Assembly (NCBI GenBank): GCA_021234155.1
Contig: JAJEKV010000180.1
Span: 312,001-376,000 of the forward strand
Direction of reading: 5' to 3'
DNA length: 64,000 nucleotides
Source: Isoetes taiwanensis
Taxonomy: Eukaryota; Streptophyta; Lycopodiopsida; Isoetales; Isoetaceae
Shown here one piece after another: positions 22,680 through 35,600 of the stretch (position 1 is the stretch's first letter; each line of letters opens with the position of its first letter). Under the pieces are notes generated by a model that ran no database searches, was not told where the DNA came from, and worked only from the letters and a program-made list of their open reading frames with translations. A program made the position numbers and the translations under genes.

Positions 22680-23777
22680 GTCATTGATGGATTAAACTTT
22701 GTATCAACAGTTCCTTTTCCTTTTGCTCGAATGAGATTTCCATCTGCCATCTTCACAACAGTAGAGTCATAACTTTTTAGTGTGGAAAATGCATTTGATT
22801 TGCCTGCTAGATGTTTGGCCCTTGAATCTACTATCCTCTTCTGCTAGATGTTGCAAGAACACCAAGAAATTGAGCCTCTAACTCATCAACATAGATTTCA
22901 GAAACCTTAGTGCTACTCTATTGAATTGGAGTGGTAGAAGACTTGAGTGGCTGCTCCTTTGATTGCTCTTTTGCAAATTGAGCAAACTCTCGTTGTAACT
23001 TCCTACATTGACGTTACATATGTCCTTTCTTGCCACAATACCAGCAAGTGAAATGCTCCTTAGCAGAATTATTAGAATGTGCAGCATCTGCAGAGGAATA
23101 CATAGAAGAAGAAGAAACCTTTGTGTGAGAATAGTGAGCAGCTTTAGTCTGGATGGCCCTCTTATCGTCTTGCTCTTCATCTAATAATTGTTATTGCAGA
23201 TGGTGAAAATCAATCTTGATCTCATGTTGCAATTTGTAAAACTTGACTGTATGCTTATATTCATCTGACAACCCCTTCAAAGCATAAAAAATAAGTCTGA
23301 CTTCTTTCGTCTCACCTCTAGCACTAATATACTCTTCATGTAAAGTTTTGAGTTTCTTCAAATACTCTTTCATGCTGGAGCAATCTACTAACTTCAGATC
23401 CATTTGACTCTGAATAACAAGCTGCTGACCTTCACCTTTAAGAACACACTTCTTTCGCAAAAACTGAAAGGCTGTTGGAAAATCAGAGAACTGTTTAATA
23501 TATGTATGAGATAATCAGTGCAAATACAAGCCCTAAGATGATTGAGAGCATAGAAATCTTTCTTCTTTTCATTATCTGTTTTGGGAACCCACTTAGTGTC
23601 AAGAACTTCACCCAAATCCTTGAGATTAAAATTTGTCTTGAAAGCTTCTTTCCAAGTAAAGTAATTATGATCATCTAGAACTGGATGTTGAAAGTATTTT
23701 GAGGGATCATGACTAACTGCCATTAGAGAGCACAAGAGACGAGCAGAATATGAAAAAGAAGATCGAAACTTCCACAA
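22680..23777 (-). pseudogene. Copia gag with CCHC knuckle, broken
   Basis: On the minus strand, MAVSHDPSKYFQHPVLDD, then YFTWKEAFKTNF, opens the gag N-terminal domain (ATG near 23723). Further gag sequence (MDLKLVDCSSMKEYLKKL and onward) follows in another frame at about 23402-23215. A zinc knuckle, CWYCGKKGHM then a stop codon then RQC, lies near 23000-23050. Frame changes and stops separate the pieces. Confidence 0.75.
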
Positions 23778-24534
23778 TAGAGGTTACTTTTCCACAATAA
23801 AGCCAAAAAGAATTGGCTAAATTTAGAATATACGCTAAATTTGGACAGAAGGCTAAAAAGATTCGCAAGAAGATAGGTTTGAAATAGAACAGGCGACTCC
23901 TCCTATTAAAACTGATACAAACAGCAAATCTTTTTGAAAGATATCACAATTTTGATAAAGAACATCAAGATTCTTCTAAACAATGTCTTTTCGCACCTGT
24001 TCTTGCAAGAATTGCAAGATTTCAGTCCAGGCTTATCAGATGCAAGAAATGTTTAGCTTATTGTAAAGTCTAAACACATCCACTTCAGTTTCACGAATTG
24101 TTAACTTTGATCTTCAATCCTAGATCAAGAATCTGCTGATGAAACATGTACTGTCTTCATCCCTCAAGTCCTGCTCTGATACCATGAACCCCAAGCTTCT
24201 CAAGTCCTGCTCTGATACCATGAACCCCAAGCGTCTAGAATTCTAGCTAGACTTCACTAACTGAATGAAGTGTGATTGCGACTTATAAAGACATGCCACA
24301 TCAACAATAAGTGACTCAACATGTATAGTCATCTAGACACGTGGATAATCCTCTAATAATGGAAGACGTCATTTTATTGGGTTTTGATCAAAAACAAAAA
24401 AGCGAAAAAGCATTGGCCATGGAAACCATAGGTTAAAAAATGTTTTTTGGGTTTTAATCAAAATAAAAAAAAGCAAAGAAGCATTTGCCATTTCAAAATG
24501 TCATGTAAACCATAGGTTAAAATGAGGAAATATT

Positions 24535-24990
24535 AACCACCTTAAAATTTCGCCCTAATTCGACAAGATTTTATACAAGATTCGACAAGAATTGTGGCGG
24601 CATTTTTGGGTGGCGCCGCCTTCTATTTGTTTCTGCACAATCCCTGCTTCTTCATCTCTGTTTCATGCAAATGCCATAGCTAGGAATGCAAATGATGTAA
24701 ATGATGGACTAGCTGGAAACACCAGAAAACAACATTCACCTCGTAAGCTACAGAGCTTACAATCTCTGCTTCAGTTTTAGGATATGCAACTTTGGCTGCT
24801 CTACACAAATTCCAATCTAGCTATACTCCATGGGCATTGCTTACAGTGAAGTTGTGATCTATACCATATTTAAGCAATAGACAGAACCAGGGTTTCTTTT
24901 GGCCACCATAGACAGAGCTTGTATTAGAAATCTAGCTAACTCTAAATCTGGCTGAATCAGAGCTCAAGAACGGGTTAAATTTTAAGGTGG
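24535..24990. repeat. Segment bounded by a 14-bp inverted repeat
   Basis: ccaccttaaaattt at about 24536 is inverted as aaattttaaggtgg near 24977-24990. The enclosed bases have no supported gene. It may be a small MITE, but no target duplication was established. Confidence 0.35.
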
Positions 24991-25003
24991 ATAAAATTTC
25001 ATT

Positions 25004-25118
25004 GGAGAATTTCACTCACCGTTGAAATTCCAGAAGTAAATTTCGAGCAGTTGGCTCGTGGCCCATCAGATCAGCTCGAAATTTCCTTCTGAAATTTCAA
25101 GATGAGTGAAATTTCTCC
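25004..25118. ncRNA. Imperfect hairpin with 45-nt arms
   Basis: Bases 25004-25048 pair with 25074-25118 with only a few mismatches and single-base bulges, around a 25-nt loop. The size and near-perfect pairing resemble a plant foldback precursor or a small MITE. Expression is unknown; transcription in either direction would give a hairpin RNA. Confidence 0.4.
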
Positions 25119-25709
25119 TTCCAAAATAGGGAAGATGTTTGATGATTTTTTGCTCACTAATGCATGCCAATAGCTAATAATTCCATATACATGTCCTCAA
25201 TATGTAGTAAGATAACATGGGGTTCTAAGGGGATTTGATATGGATATAATTCCTGAAACTATAGACCATATCCCTAAAATAATTCAATGGGTTGTTATAA
25301 AAAAAATATTGATTTAAGATAAAAAAAAAAAATCACGTTAGCTCACTAATTAGATTGGCTAAAGTGGACTTATTAGGACATTGAGTTATTTTGATAGAGG
25401 TTCCTCCCGTATTTCATATTCTAAAACCTTAATTGAAGTCGTATAGAGGCTCGATATACCATCAAAACCTTAGGCAAACTCGTATTCGACATCTCAAAAT
25501 TATAGGCACCCTCAATCATAAATGACCATAAGCGAAACGAGAGGTGCCCAGAGGCTCCAACAGATGGTCTGGCTGTAGGATAGACGGATTCAGCGACTGT
25601 GGTAGTCCAGGGTTGCTGAATGGAAAAATAGAACGATCCATGAATTCAATATTGATAGTCATTTAATTAATCAGAAACAAAACATATAAACAACAACAAA
25701 AAGTTATTT

Positions 25710-25860
25710 CAATTTTTGGATTGTCCTAAGTGGGCAAACCCTCATTCATATGGGTTGTTGGCATATATGCTGGTATATGCCAGAAACTGCTCCAAGCCAG
25801 CTGTTGCCATTATTCTGCCAATCACCCTGCATGCGACTGAGAAAAGTAGAATCTGTTCCA
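25710..25860 (+). repeat. Dispersed repeat family, copy A (diverged)
   Basis: The block ttggattgtcctaagtgggc, then aaaccctcattcatatgggt, ttggcatatatgc and gaaactgctccaagccagct, aligns with copies at 47300 and 57375 (reverse). It is the most diverged of the three. No protein could be assigned. Confidence 0.6.
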
Positions 25861-26019
25861 AAAAATATAGTCCGGTTATGCTTTTAAGGCTTGGATCCAT
25901 TCCGACACTATTAGTTTGGACTCCAGATGCAAGAAGGAAGTTTCTACGACCCACGATGCCATTTTTTGCAATAGGCCGATTCTATTTTCGCAAGCTTAAT
26001 GTCGTATAACGGCCAAAAT

Positions 26020-27019
26020 ATTGTCACTTCCCCTTACAGTAAAAGCTAGAAAATGCTTAGGCAACATTGTCTGACAAGTTCTTTAGCTATAGAAGGCTTG
26101 CTTCATTGCAGATGGGCAAGGCATGCAACAATTCGGTTTGGGCTTTTAAGCAATGCGACATGCCAAATGCCTGTAATGGACATAGCCCTAGGCTTGCTAA
26201 GACAGCACAATGCGGGGAGGTGGGAAGATTGCGGGTGAAGCTCATTGAAATTCCTATGAATCACATGCTCCTGATGCAAATATGGAGCATTTTACGGATG
26301 CCATTCAAAGTGAGGAGATTCAGGTAGTATTTTTAAGCTTATATAACGGCATGGAAGAAGTCATGTAAACGTACAGAAAAATGGACTTCTTGCTTTTAAT
26401 CATATGAATGGTCCTGCTAGGCTAGACAGATAATAAGCACATTTGCAAGTCTAGTCAAGTACTAAAAAATTATTTTCAAATATGAAGGCCTTGTTTTACA
26501 GGATCTTGATGAACTTGGAAACGGGTCAGACGCAAATGCCTTAAAGCTCTAATGGCAAAGAAGGCTACGTTAAGAAAGAAGTTACTCCAACTAAAAGGTC
26601 ATTTGCGGAAGCCGCTTTTAACAAGAAAGTTATTTCCCTAGCATCTTTTAATTGACCCAAGAAAATGATTTCTCTAGCATCTTTTAATTAACCCAAGAAA
26701 ACAAGAGACACAAATCTTATATTGTTACAAATCATGTAACCACGTTCAAAATACTCAATAACAAAAAAAGACCTTTTACATGTTTATTGGGAGCCATGCG
26801 CATTATAAATGTGATAGAAGAAAACCTATTCTATTCTATTATAAATATTGGTGTGAATGAATTATATATGTAGAGATAATAGAAGAAAAAATGCAACCCT
26901 CCAAAAATATCCAAGAACTGGGAAAGAATTGTAGCAAAACCATTGGCTATTGAAGACTTGAAAAGCTAAAGAACATTTCTTTTAGAAACTTTTTCTATGC
27001 CTTTGTTCGTCCCTTAACT
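26020..27019. other. No supported gene; possible exon relic near 26090-26325
   Basis: A frame near 26070-26325 (CNNSVWAFKQCDMPNAC, then GEVGRLRVKLIEIPMNH) has protein-like composition and ends before a possible donor, but I do not recognise it and it lacks context. The rest is AT-rich intergenic sequence and the 3' flank of the laccase gene. Confidence 0.3.
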
Positions 27020-29195
27020 CTAGCAAGTGGGCAAATCTGAAGGTGGTCCAGGGAGGGTCTCGTTTGGTAGAGCTCCATTTGTAACAATAAAAGCAGTCTC
27101 CATTCCCCATGAAACATGTCCATCAAAGTGGCAGTGTATCAACCAGACACCTACACAAAACAACATTGCGACGACTTGTAAGGCAAACATCTAGACTTCA
27201 CAAAGATAGTTGAGGCAAAATGTATAGATAAAGATAAAAACCTGGGTTATCAGCCTTCCATCTGATAGCAGTCCAACCAGCCTTAGTAACCATGGCAGTG
27301 TTTCTTCTAGAAGGATCGACAAGGTTAAAACTAGTAGGATGTGTGTTAGGGTCATAATTCCCCTCGCCATACCCAACAACATAGAAGTCAAAACCATGCA
27401 AGTGAAAAGGATGAGCCTCAGACTGAAAGTTAATGGCACTTTGAAAGACCAATTCAACATTAGAACCATAAGGAATCTGGACAACCTTGGTAGCAGTTAC
27501 GGATGTAAGGCTAGAGACATTGAGTTGTTCGCCAGTGTAGTTATAAGGAGAAGAGGGGTGGTGAGGAAAATCTGTGGTGTAGACGCGAGGGATGTGGTGA
27601 TAGTAAGCCTGAAGGATAGCAACATTTGGTATTTGGAAGGTAATGTTGTTAATGGAACTTGCAAAACTGGTATTAGAAGGTCCTAGGCAATTGGAAATAT
27701 TGGGAAGTATAGTGCAAGGCTCTGCATTTAGAGAAAGTACCCAATATAGACTAATGTCTACATCCTGTGGAACTTCTGCAGGATATGCTTGTGAATTAAG
27801 ACTCTTGATTTCCTTTTGGGATTTTTCAAAAAATATGCTGTCATTTTTTAGTGGCACATTTTCTGGATAAAGTGGAGTCTTTGAAGCATTTGCTCCTCTG
27901 TATCTTAGAATTGCCACTGCTGGGATTTCTTGCACTCCCTGTATGCTTCTCTCATATGGTGAAATTACTATGTAGTATTGGCCTATTGCTTGATTTGCAT
28001 TAACCAGAAACGTGTATGTCTGGCCTGGAGAAATCAGAAAGGTCTTATTTGTAATTTGCTTTGTGTAGGATGCATCAGTTTCTACCACTGTTAGACTGTG
28101 ATTTGCTATTGTAATAAAGAAATTCGTTTCTAAGGCATTGTTGATAACTCTCAGTAGATGCGTGGTGCCCTTTTTAACATTTACAATCTCTGTGTCTGCA
28201 ATTCAGAATGCAAAAACAAGAGATGAGAATTCAACTGTGCAAGTAGAATTGAACTGATTATGATATGAATTTTTGTGTTGTTTACCATTGGCAGAGCAGT
28301 TGAAGAAAGGGCCAGCATGCCCGTTGATCAGATAAGCATTGGACAAATTGGCGGCTACTCCGTTAATCCGAGCCTGATTTTCGACATCTTCTATATCATC
28401 GTTCCACCATTCTCCTACAAAATCAACACCCAAGTTTAATTTTTTTGAAGAACATTGGAACACAGTCTTTTATTTTTAGTATCAGGTGTTAAAACATCTT
28501 ATATTCATTTTTTGAAGAAGAAGCTTTTTTTTATTACCCAGTGTCAGAACGTGGTCTCCGTCAGGAGTTGGAAAAGGAAGCTTTTTATGAGCAGGGTCGA
28601 TCACAAATGCTCCATACACTGTACCCCTGAGCCAGGATATATGAGCATGCCAGAACAGAGTTCCCTGTTGATCCGGCACAGAAAAGTTGTATATGTAGGA
28701 TCTGCCACTTTGAATCGGGCACTGGGTTATGTATGCAGCGCCATCTGACCAGGATGACAGCCTCTGATTTATTCCGTGCCTGCAAAACAGCAGAGATTTA
28801 TTCTGTCATGCATGAGTCCCTTAATGTTTCAGGGAACGTAGAACTTAAACTGACCAGTGAATTGTTATGTTCGTCCGAACTAAATTGGTCACATTCACGA
28901 TAACTCTGTCCCCTCGAGTAACACGAATTGTTGGCCCTGGAGATTGGCCATTTACTGCTACGATTTGCTTCGTTACGCATCCAACTGTGTAGTTTGCATA
29001 ATCAATCTGTCATAAACCACTCATCTGTCAGAACTCAGGAGACCAAGATTGAACAATCAAACATCCCAAAATATGGCATATCATATGCAGATCGACCTCA
29101 AAATTGTAGTTTCTGGTCATAGCTTTTGTGCCATAGCAGCAGCTCAGCCAGAATAAAAGTAGAGGTGACAGAATTCTGAGACTAGAGATCTCCAT
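27020..29195 (-). CDS. Laccase, secreted multicopper oxidase, six exons
   Basis: Exons on the minus strand: 29195-29097, 29006-28855, 28779-28538, 28414-28286, 28195-27242 and 27150-27020. All introns are GT-AG with matching phases, giving 568 codons without defects, within the usual size of plant laccases. The start (MEISSLRILSPLLLFWLSCC) is a signal peptide. Copper ligands are in place: HWHG across exons 2 and 3, FWHAHISWLRG (exon 3), HPFHLHGFDFYVVG (exon 5) and HCHFDGHVSWGM (exon 6). Many Asn-X-Ser/Thr sites suggest glycosylation. Laccases oxidise phenols such as monolignols and flavonoids with reduction of oxygen to water, in the cell wall. The residue ten after the T1 Cys is Met, where plant laccases usually have Leu; this is the axial position and Met would be expected to lower the potential. 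Confidence 0.95.
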
Positions 29196-30359
29196 GCATA
29201 TAACTTACCTAAGCTTTTTTTCTCAAACTAGAAATTTATCAAATAAGGTAAAGCTTCAACCTGACCAAGGGGTACTTATACTAATCTAACTTTAACTTGA
29301 AAGGGCCAAAAAAATTAAATAAATAAATAAATAAAACATGAAGATGGCGAGTGGAAGAATATTTCAACATAGGGCTTTTTCCATTTTCCATCACATGAAC
29401 ACTTTGCAAATTCATCATCTTGTTTAGAATTTGTCATTATCCACCTCATCATCGTCTAACCATGAAATCCATATACTAATCCTATATGAACAGTGTAAGT
29501 TAAACGACCAAGCGATACTCGTACTGATCTAACTAAAATGCTCCATTAGAAAAAACAAAAACACAACATAAAGATGAAAAAAATTGTTGGAGAGGAAGAA
29601 AATTTCAACATAGAGCTTTCCCTTCCTACGTGAGCACTTCACAAATTCCTAAGTTTAGAATTCTATTTTGTCCATGTCATCATTGTCTAACTATGAAGCC
29701 CATAGACTAATCCTATATCACTAGCGTTCAGCTGCTGCTATAGTACAACACTGACTTTGTCTTGCCAAGCCTATCATCGCTCAAACATTACATTAGTTGG
29801 TGGTTTATATTATCCTTATCAAGCCATGCTTATGAAGGCCTAGCACCAACTCTTGTCATTGCGACAAATTTGTCTTCCATGGCACTTTTCTTTGCTTCCA
29901 CGACAACTTTATTGATTGTATGTTTGTATCATCTATATAGATGTGCTATGTCTAGCTTGGGTTTGGAGGATGTCTTCAAGATATTTCATGATGGGACCAT
30001 CATAATATATTCTATTGAGGTGAAATCAAATCTTAGGCTATGTGCTTCATGTATGTTTCATATTCCTATTTAAGAGTTAAAAAATCATGGTCGGAGATAC
30101 TTGTTTTATTTTCGTAACAGCTTCGCTCCTTGACTATTTCTTTGGCCCACTTTAAGTTAGGGCAACATTAATAAGGAACCCAATTATCAGTATTTTACGT
30201 GGAAGGAATGATTGATAGATCCCTAATAGATATCAAAAGAAAATATATTAACTTGTATAATACATATGTGTGATAAGATATTTTAGTAATAGATCTAGAA
30301 AATGTATTTAGTAAAAGTCATAAACTTAGTAAACTTAGTAAATCTAAATTTGCTTTGGT
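29196..30359. other. Laccase upstream region, no gene seen
   Basis: AT-rich sequence upstream of the laccase ATG. Bases about 29270-29500 and 29500-29720 share phrases such as ggaagaa, atttcaacatag, ctatatgaacagtg/ctatatcact and caccatcatcgtctaacca-like strings, indicating an old tandem duplication of about 230 bp. It probably includes the laccase promoter. Confidence 0.45.
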
Positions 30360-31036
30360 AGAATACATTCCATGCTCGAAAGAATCACGGTGGCTAAATG
30401 TGTTCTTAGTATGGCATCTACTCTATTAGCTCCTCAGTGTAAGATGGAGGACATTGTGCGTATCATCATGAATTTTATTTGGAGTGGAAATGAAGTAGGA
30501 GTTGTGGTCAAGGTAACTTGGGTGAAGTGCATTAAACCTAAGGCAGTTGAGCAAAGGGTTGAGAGTATTGAGCATTCTTTTTTCTTGTGTGAGCGGCTTC
30601 GACAGGCATGGTCTTGGTTATTAACCCTATTTGGCACGTCTCGATCTAGCCAGCAAATTTTGCTCGCTATTTATCCTGATGCATGGCACAAATGGTGGAA
30701 ACGAGCTTTTCATCTTGCGTGTGGGTGGCTTTTATAGTTGATCTGGAAGAGGAGGAGACTGTTTATCTTTAAGGGCATGGATACTGCAAATGAGATTCTT
30801 CTTCAATGGACACAGAATAAAATTGGTATAGCTTATAATTGTTCTTCTTTTGATCAAGAAAAGAAACTACTGATTTGGCATACTTACCTTCAGATTCACT
30901 CTTATGCATATACATGTTGTTGTGCTTAGTTGGATTAGTTTATCTGATGGGGTTATAACCTGCCTTTGCATTTTATGTTGTTATAATTTGGATTGGTATA
31001 TAAAGCTTGTCGTCCTTCAAAAAAAAAAAAAAAAAG
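30360..31036 (+). pseudogene. LINE 3'-end fragment with poly(A)
   Basis: The frame at 30372-30737 contains FIWSGNEVG, then VESIEHSFFLCERLRQAWSWLLTLFG, and continues as WLL, stop, LIWKRRRLFIFKG. This is the zf-RVT region found after the reverse transcriptase of plant LINEs. It ends in an A-rich tract at 31020-31036. It is 5'-truncated, as is common for LINEs, and carries stop codons. Confidence 0.75.
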
Positions 31037-31593
31037 TAAAACTTTCCAAGTTTCCTTGTTCTACATCCCAAAAAATATGCTTTGCTTTCATCCTTTTAAT
31101 TGTTAAGGATCAAAGAGCCCATTAACCCCCTCCCCGGGGCCGCTTTCCTCCTCATCTCCTTCTAGACCTCTGCCATAGTCATAACGACTCCAGTGGTCTC
31201 CCTCCCAAGTTCCAAGGACATGCAAATTGATGGGGATGCCCATCAAATCTCATAATCCCAGTCAAAGTCATCTCTAGAAGACAACATGGTAGCCGTCAAT
31301 CAAAATCATAGCTAGACGACAACTTCGCCTCCAGGCTCATCTTGGAGGAATATACAGACGGCATTGTATGAATTAGCAAGGCAGGAATTGCTCCAGCACG
31401 AGCTAATCTGTCGGCCCCAGGGGATTCGCCTATATGTATTTTGGATATGGCATTTCAGGCAAAACCCCTTTTATCATACGCGAAAAATTGGCTTGATACC
31501 CTTATACTTCTTAAAATACAACTAGACAAGTAAAAGAAATGGTAGATACCCCTTATTACAAGTACGAAATAGGCAATAAAGAATGATGGAAAT
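31037..31593. other. No supported gene
   Basis: Mixed-composition sequence between two transposon fragments. No long open frame with protein character and no clear repeat was seen. Confidence 0.4.
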
Positions 31594-32604
31594 TTATACA
31601 GGTTTTGTGAAGGAGATAAATACTGCATTATATCTCTATATGTGGATGATTGCATAATGGTTGCAAATCATTTGGATTGCTTAAAAAATTGCAAGAAAAT
31701 GCTCAATGCAAGGTTTCACATGTCAGATTTAGGGGAGCTAAAACAATTCTTAGGAATTGAGGTGGTCAGGAACAGGGATCAAAATATTTTGACACTCAAA
31801 CAAAGCAGACATATTCAGAATATATTGAATAGATTTAATATGTCAGAAGCAAACAGTATCAAGACACCTGTGGTTCCAGGACATAGGCTGACTGAGCAAA
31901 AGAGGTTATCAGTTGAAGAAGAAAAAAAGATGAAAAATATACCATACGGGGCTCTTATTGGGTGTCTACTTTACTTATCCAACAATACTCGACCAGACAT
32001 ATCTTATATAGTTAATGTGCTCAGTAGGGTGTGTCATAATCCATCAAAGGAACGTTGGCTAGCTGGAAAAAGGATTTTGAGATATCTGAGAGGAACAATG
32101 CATCATGGTATAACTTACACTTCAGATGATCTAACTCTACTAGCCTACGGTGATGCAGACTGTGGTGGAGATTTAGCAGAAAGGAAATCAACTTCTGGTT
32201 ATGTAGTTTTCTTAGGGGAAGGTCCCATAAATTGAAAGAGTAAAAAACAAAAATCTATAGCTCTATCATCAGCAAAAGCAGAATACTGTGCATCTTCTTT
32301 AGTTGCAAAGGAAGTTGTATGGTTAAGAAGGTTGCTAGAAGAATTGAACTGTGCTTAGGCTGAACCAACAAGAATTATGACTGATAGTCAAAGTTGTGTG
32401 GCTATTGTGAAGAATCCAGTGGATCATGAACGAAATAAACAATACATTTTATCAGAGACATAGCAGCCAAGAAATACATTCAAATGCAATATGTGAGCAC
32501 AGCAAATCAAATAGCTGACATCTTCACAAAAGCTCTTGCAGTTCGAAAGTTTACAGAATTCAAAGAGCAGCTAAAGGTTATACAATCATTTGATGAAGGA
32601 GGAA
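31594..32604 (+). pseudogene. Copia RT C-terminus and RNase H, 5'-truncated
   Basis: The sequence opens at RFCEGDKYCIISLYVDDCI with the YVDD catalytic box. It continues through LGELKQFLGIEVVR, PYGALIGCLLYLSNNTRPDI, KRILRYLRGTMHHGITY and YGDADCGGDLAERKSTSGYV to an in-frame TGA near 32233. RNase H motifs follow (SIALSSAKAEYCASS, then MTDSQSCVAIVKNP) with another stop. A polypurine stretch (gatgaaggaggaa, near 32593-32604) precedes a TGTTAG that may open the 3' LTR. Upstream gag and integrase are missing. Confidence 0.85.
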
Positions 32605-35600
32605 TGTTAGAAAGTTAGCAAGGGTTATCAAATGATAATATGTTGTGCCCTAATTCACCAGCCATTGTTCTTGTAAATAAGGTTGCAAAGGTTGTACGCT
32701 AAAGGCAAAGTTCAATGGTTGTGACCGTTGCACATGGAAATTATATTATTTGTAAATAAAATCAAAAGATAGAAAGTTGGTGGGAAATAGATATATGAAA
32801 ATGTCGGCTATTGAGACCGACCAAATTCACAGCCTAAACCGTCGATCTACGCCGACATGAAATAGCTTAAATGTACAGAGACAATGCAAAATAATTTATT
32901 CAGTGATTTGAGAATTGATTCGTGTTTTAATCTGAAGCCTAAACCACAACTTTAGGCATATTGATTTATGAGTTCACTGCTACAGTAAATCGTTCACTCT
33001 CATTGCTACAGTATTTTATTGCTACAGTAACTCAATGGTTAAGACAATGGTTTATAATAATTGAAATATTCAAGTGTGATATTTATGAAATACATTTGCA
33101 TTGCTTAAGTTCTATCTAGTATCTCATTGCTAGTAGATTGGTTAATCACATCGGCCATTTGAGCAACTACTCTTATTCATTTCAACAGTTAACTCTTGCT
33201 AAAGAGTCAATTACTACAACATCTCCATCCATTAGATCATGATTCAAAAATCCACTCCATCCTTCAGTTCACGATTTGAAAAAGTAAATCCACTCCATTA
33301 TGCACATATGAACAAGATGTGTAGCATTCGTGTGAGTACCCCTAGGCTACTTTTCTGTTAGGTTCCAAAAGTGTCCACAACATTGAAGAAATTGTCCCAT
33401 TCAAGAAAACAATTTTCTTTGGGTGGGATAACATCATGTTGCCATTTTTTCTTATGTGGGATAAAACATATTTGTTGACACCATAATGGAGTTTGTACAA
33501 GCTATGAGATGCTCAATAGTCTCTTGAGGGCTTGCCCAACTACACAATATGATGATCTTCTTAATAAAGGGCAATAAGGATGAGCCAACAGTAATGGCAA
33601 TCGGATGGGAACTATATTAGCTAAGCCAAAGGCGCGAATCTCAGTTATTATTAACACAGATATCCCCGATCGTTGTAGCTTTCAAGAGTAGCCACATGCT
33701 TAGAATTGGCTCGAGTGATATAGCGCCACGATGCTATGGCATTGCGAATAGCTATTTCAAGGTGCACTTTGTCCTACTTGTGCACTCTTAATTCTGTTCT
33801 ACATCTATAAGCTATTGTGGTCCCATTAAGGTCAGGGCTTAGGGGAAATGGAGAGGCTCGTGAGAGAAGTTATGTAACTTATAGCTTTGAAGAAGATGTA
33901 CATGCATCTAACAAGTGATATTAGATCATCAAAAGGTCGGTATTGATTAATAGGAATATAATTTCTTGTGAAGTTGCTTTGAGGATAGGCACTAAGGTGT
34001 GTAAATTTTCACCATTAAAAAATACAATAGTGTAAAGAGAGATCAAATTTGTTGTAGATAGTTTTTTCAAGAATCTATGACTGAATTAGGCAGTAAAAGG
34101 CAAATTGGAACACAAGCTCGTAAGTAGGGAATAAAAAGCATTATGCCATGCAGTATGCTTGGCAAACATAGAATGCCTAGAATAGGGAAGCATTTTTGGA
34201 ATGCTTTTGACACTAACACTCTAGCTATGCTTCTCACGCTTATAGCTATCCCTCCAGCGACCCCTCACTCTCATAGGCACCCATTATTTGCATAATCACT
34301 TAAGATCCTTAGATATTTAATTTCTTACCACCCATTGCTTAATATCCAACTTAACCCCTAGCAGATCTATTATTACAGAAAACCTGACATGATATGCACT
34401 CGATAAAGCAACTAGTATCCATACAAAGAACATGAAGAGCATAGAAAGACAAGTATGAACAACTAGAATGATTTTGGGGAAGGACATATATGAATGGTTG
34501 GGACGAATCGTGATGTAAATAGGCAGATCAACCTTTTTGGTGAAAGTACAGATATTTTGGGTCAGTTTCGAAAAGATCTTGTGTGCACATTTTTGTATGT
34601 GCGCCGGTATTGTTTCACCTATCTCCAAATCCATTCTGTTCATGAATCTAAGACCTGGGACGGGGACCCAGACCTCTACCTAAAAGAGGCTTTTCTTCAT
34701 TGTCTTTAAAATCTTTGGATTCTTCGCATCCCTGGAAAGCAACAACAAGCAATCTGTGTTCCATCCCAGCATCTGTCATATGTTATTTGCGGTTGATCAA
34801 TGAAGGATCCGTGTCAGACTGGAACCCAGACCTCATGACACTATAGAAGCGTGGAAGGTGGAACAGATGGGTCGGTGGACTGTTATTGCTTCTTGATAGT
34901 CTTTCTCATGTTTAATCACATTTTCAGTTTGCGGCTTCTCATAGAGCTTACAGTTCATTCCATATAATGCATCTCATGATACAATAAAAGATAATAGCTA
35001 TGATGATATTCATGGCAAATATGACACGAACGAATTTCATGCCTGCTTATGAACTACTCGTCTGCACCTATGCAGTCGATATTTGCTTGAAAAAACAAAT
35101 GCTAACTCTAGTGATGGAGGATTTTAATTAAAAGTAAATCATACGCATATCAATCGAACCCCATAGCAGTCAAATCCCTAATAACTGAAACTACAACATC
35201 AGCTTTCGCTGCTTCAATAGCCATGGGCATTCCTTCTATTTGGATGCTCATGTTTTTTATAATAGAATAGAATCTTTTATCATCCCATGTCCCCCAACTT
35301 AATGCAAGGTAAATCTTTTTTGAGAACAAATTAAGGTTTGGATACAAGAACATTGTGGGCACCCTAACTTAACGCAAGGTAAAAATAATTTGGAATTGAA
35401 TCTGCTGTTGTTGCCTAGCATTTGTATCATACAACTATACAAGGCATGTATAGAAATATACAAGGGAAAGTTACCCAAATGCCCTTGCGAAATGGGCAAT
35501 TTACCAAAGTACCCATGAAAAAATGCCCTTGGGCGACCAAAAGGCGAGCAAGCGAAAGCGTAAAATTGATCAGAGTGAAACGGAGGGAAGCTGCCGTTTA

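Larger units (their letters stand above)
19338..24358 (-). mobile_element. Decayed Copia LTR retrotransposon
   Basis: On the minus strand, a 5' LTR (about 24358-24221) and a 3' LTR (about 19520-19338) share the segment with ctagacacgtggataatcct and a TATA-like tttataag. The primer-binding site TGGTATCAGAGC, complementary to initiator Met tRNA, follows the 5' LTR and is present twice because a 36-bp segment is tandemly duplicated (24165-24236). A polypurine tract (ATCAAGGGGGGC) precedes the 3' LTR. Coding remnants run in Copia order: gag, CCHC knuckle, integrase, reverse transcriptase, RNase H. Many stops and frameshifts show that it is old. No target duplication could be assigned. Confidence 0.85.

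Noticed and set aside
27339-27870. Plus-strand frames of 75-115 codons opposite laccase exon 5
   Set aside because: Antisense shadows of the laccase coding sequence.
35150-35362. Minus-strand frame with MAIEAAKADVVVSVIRDL
   Set aside because: Protein-like but short, with no splice-linked partner or recognised family.
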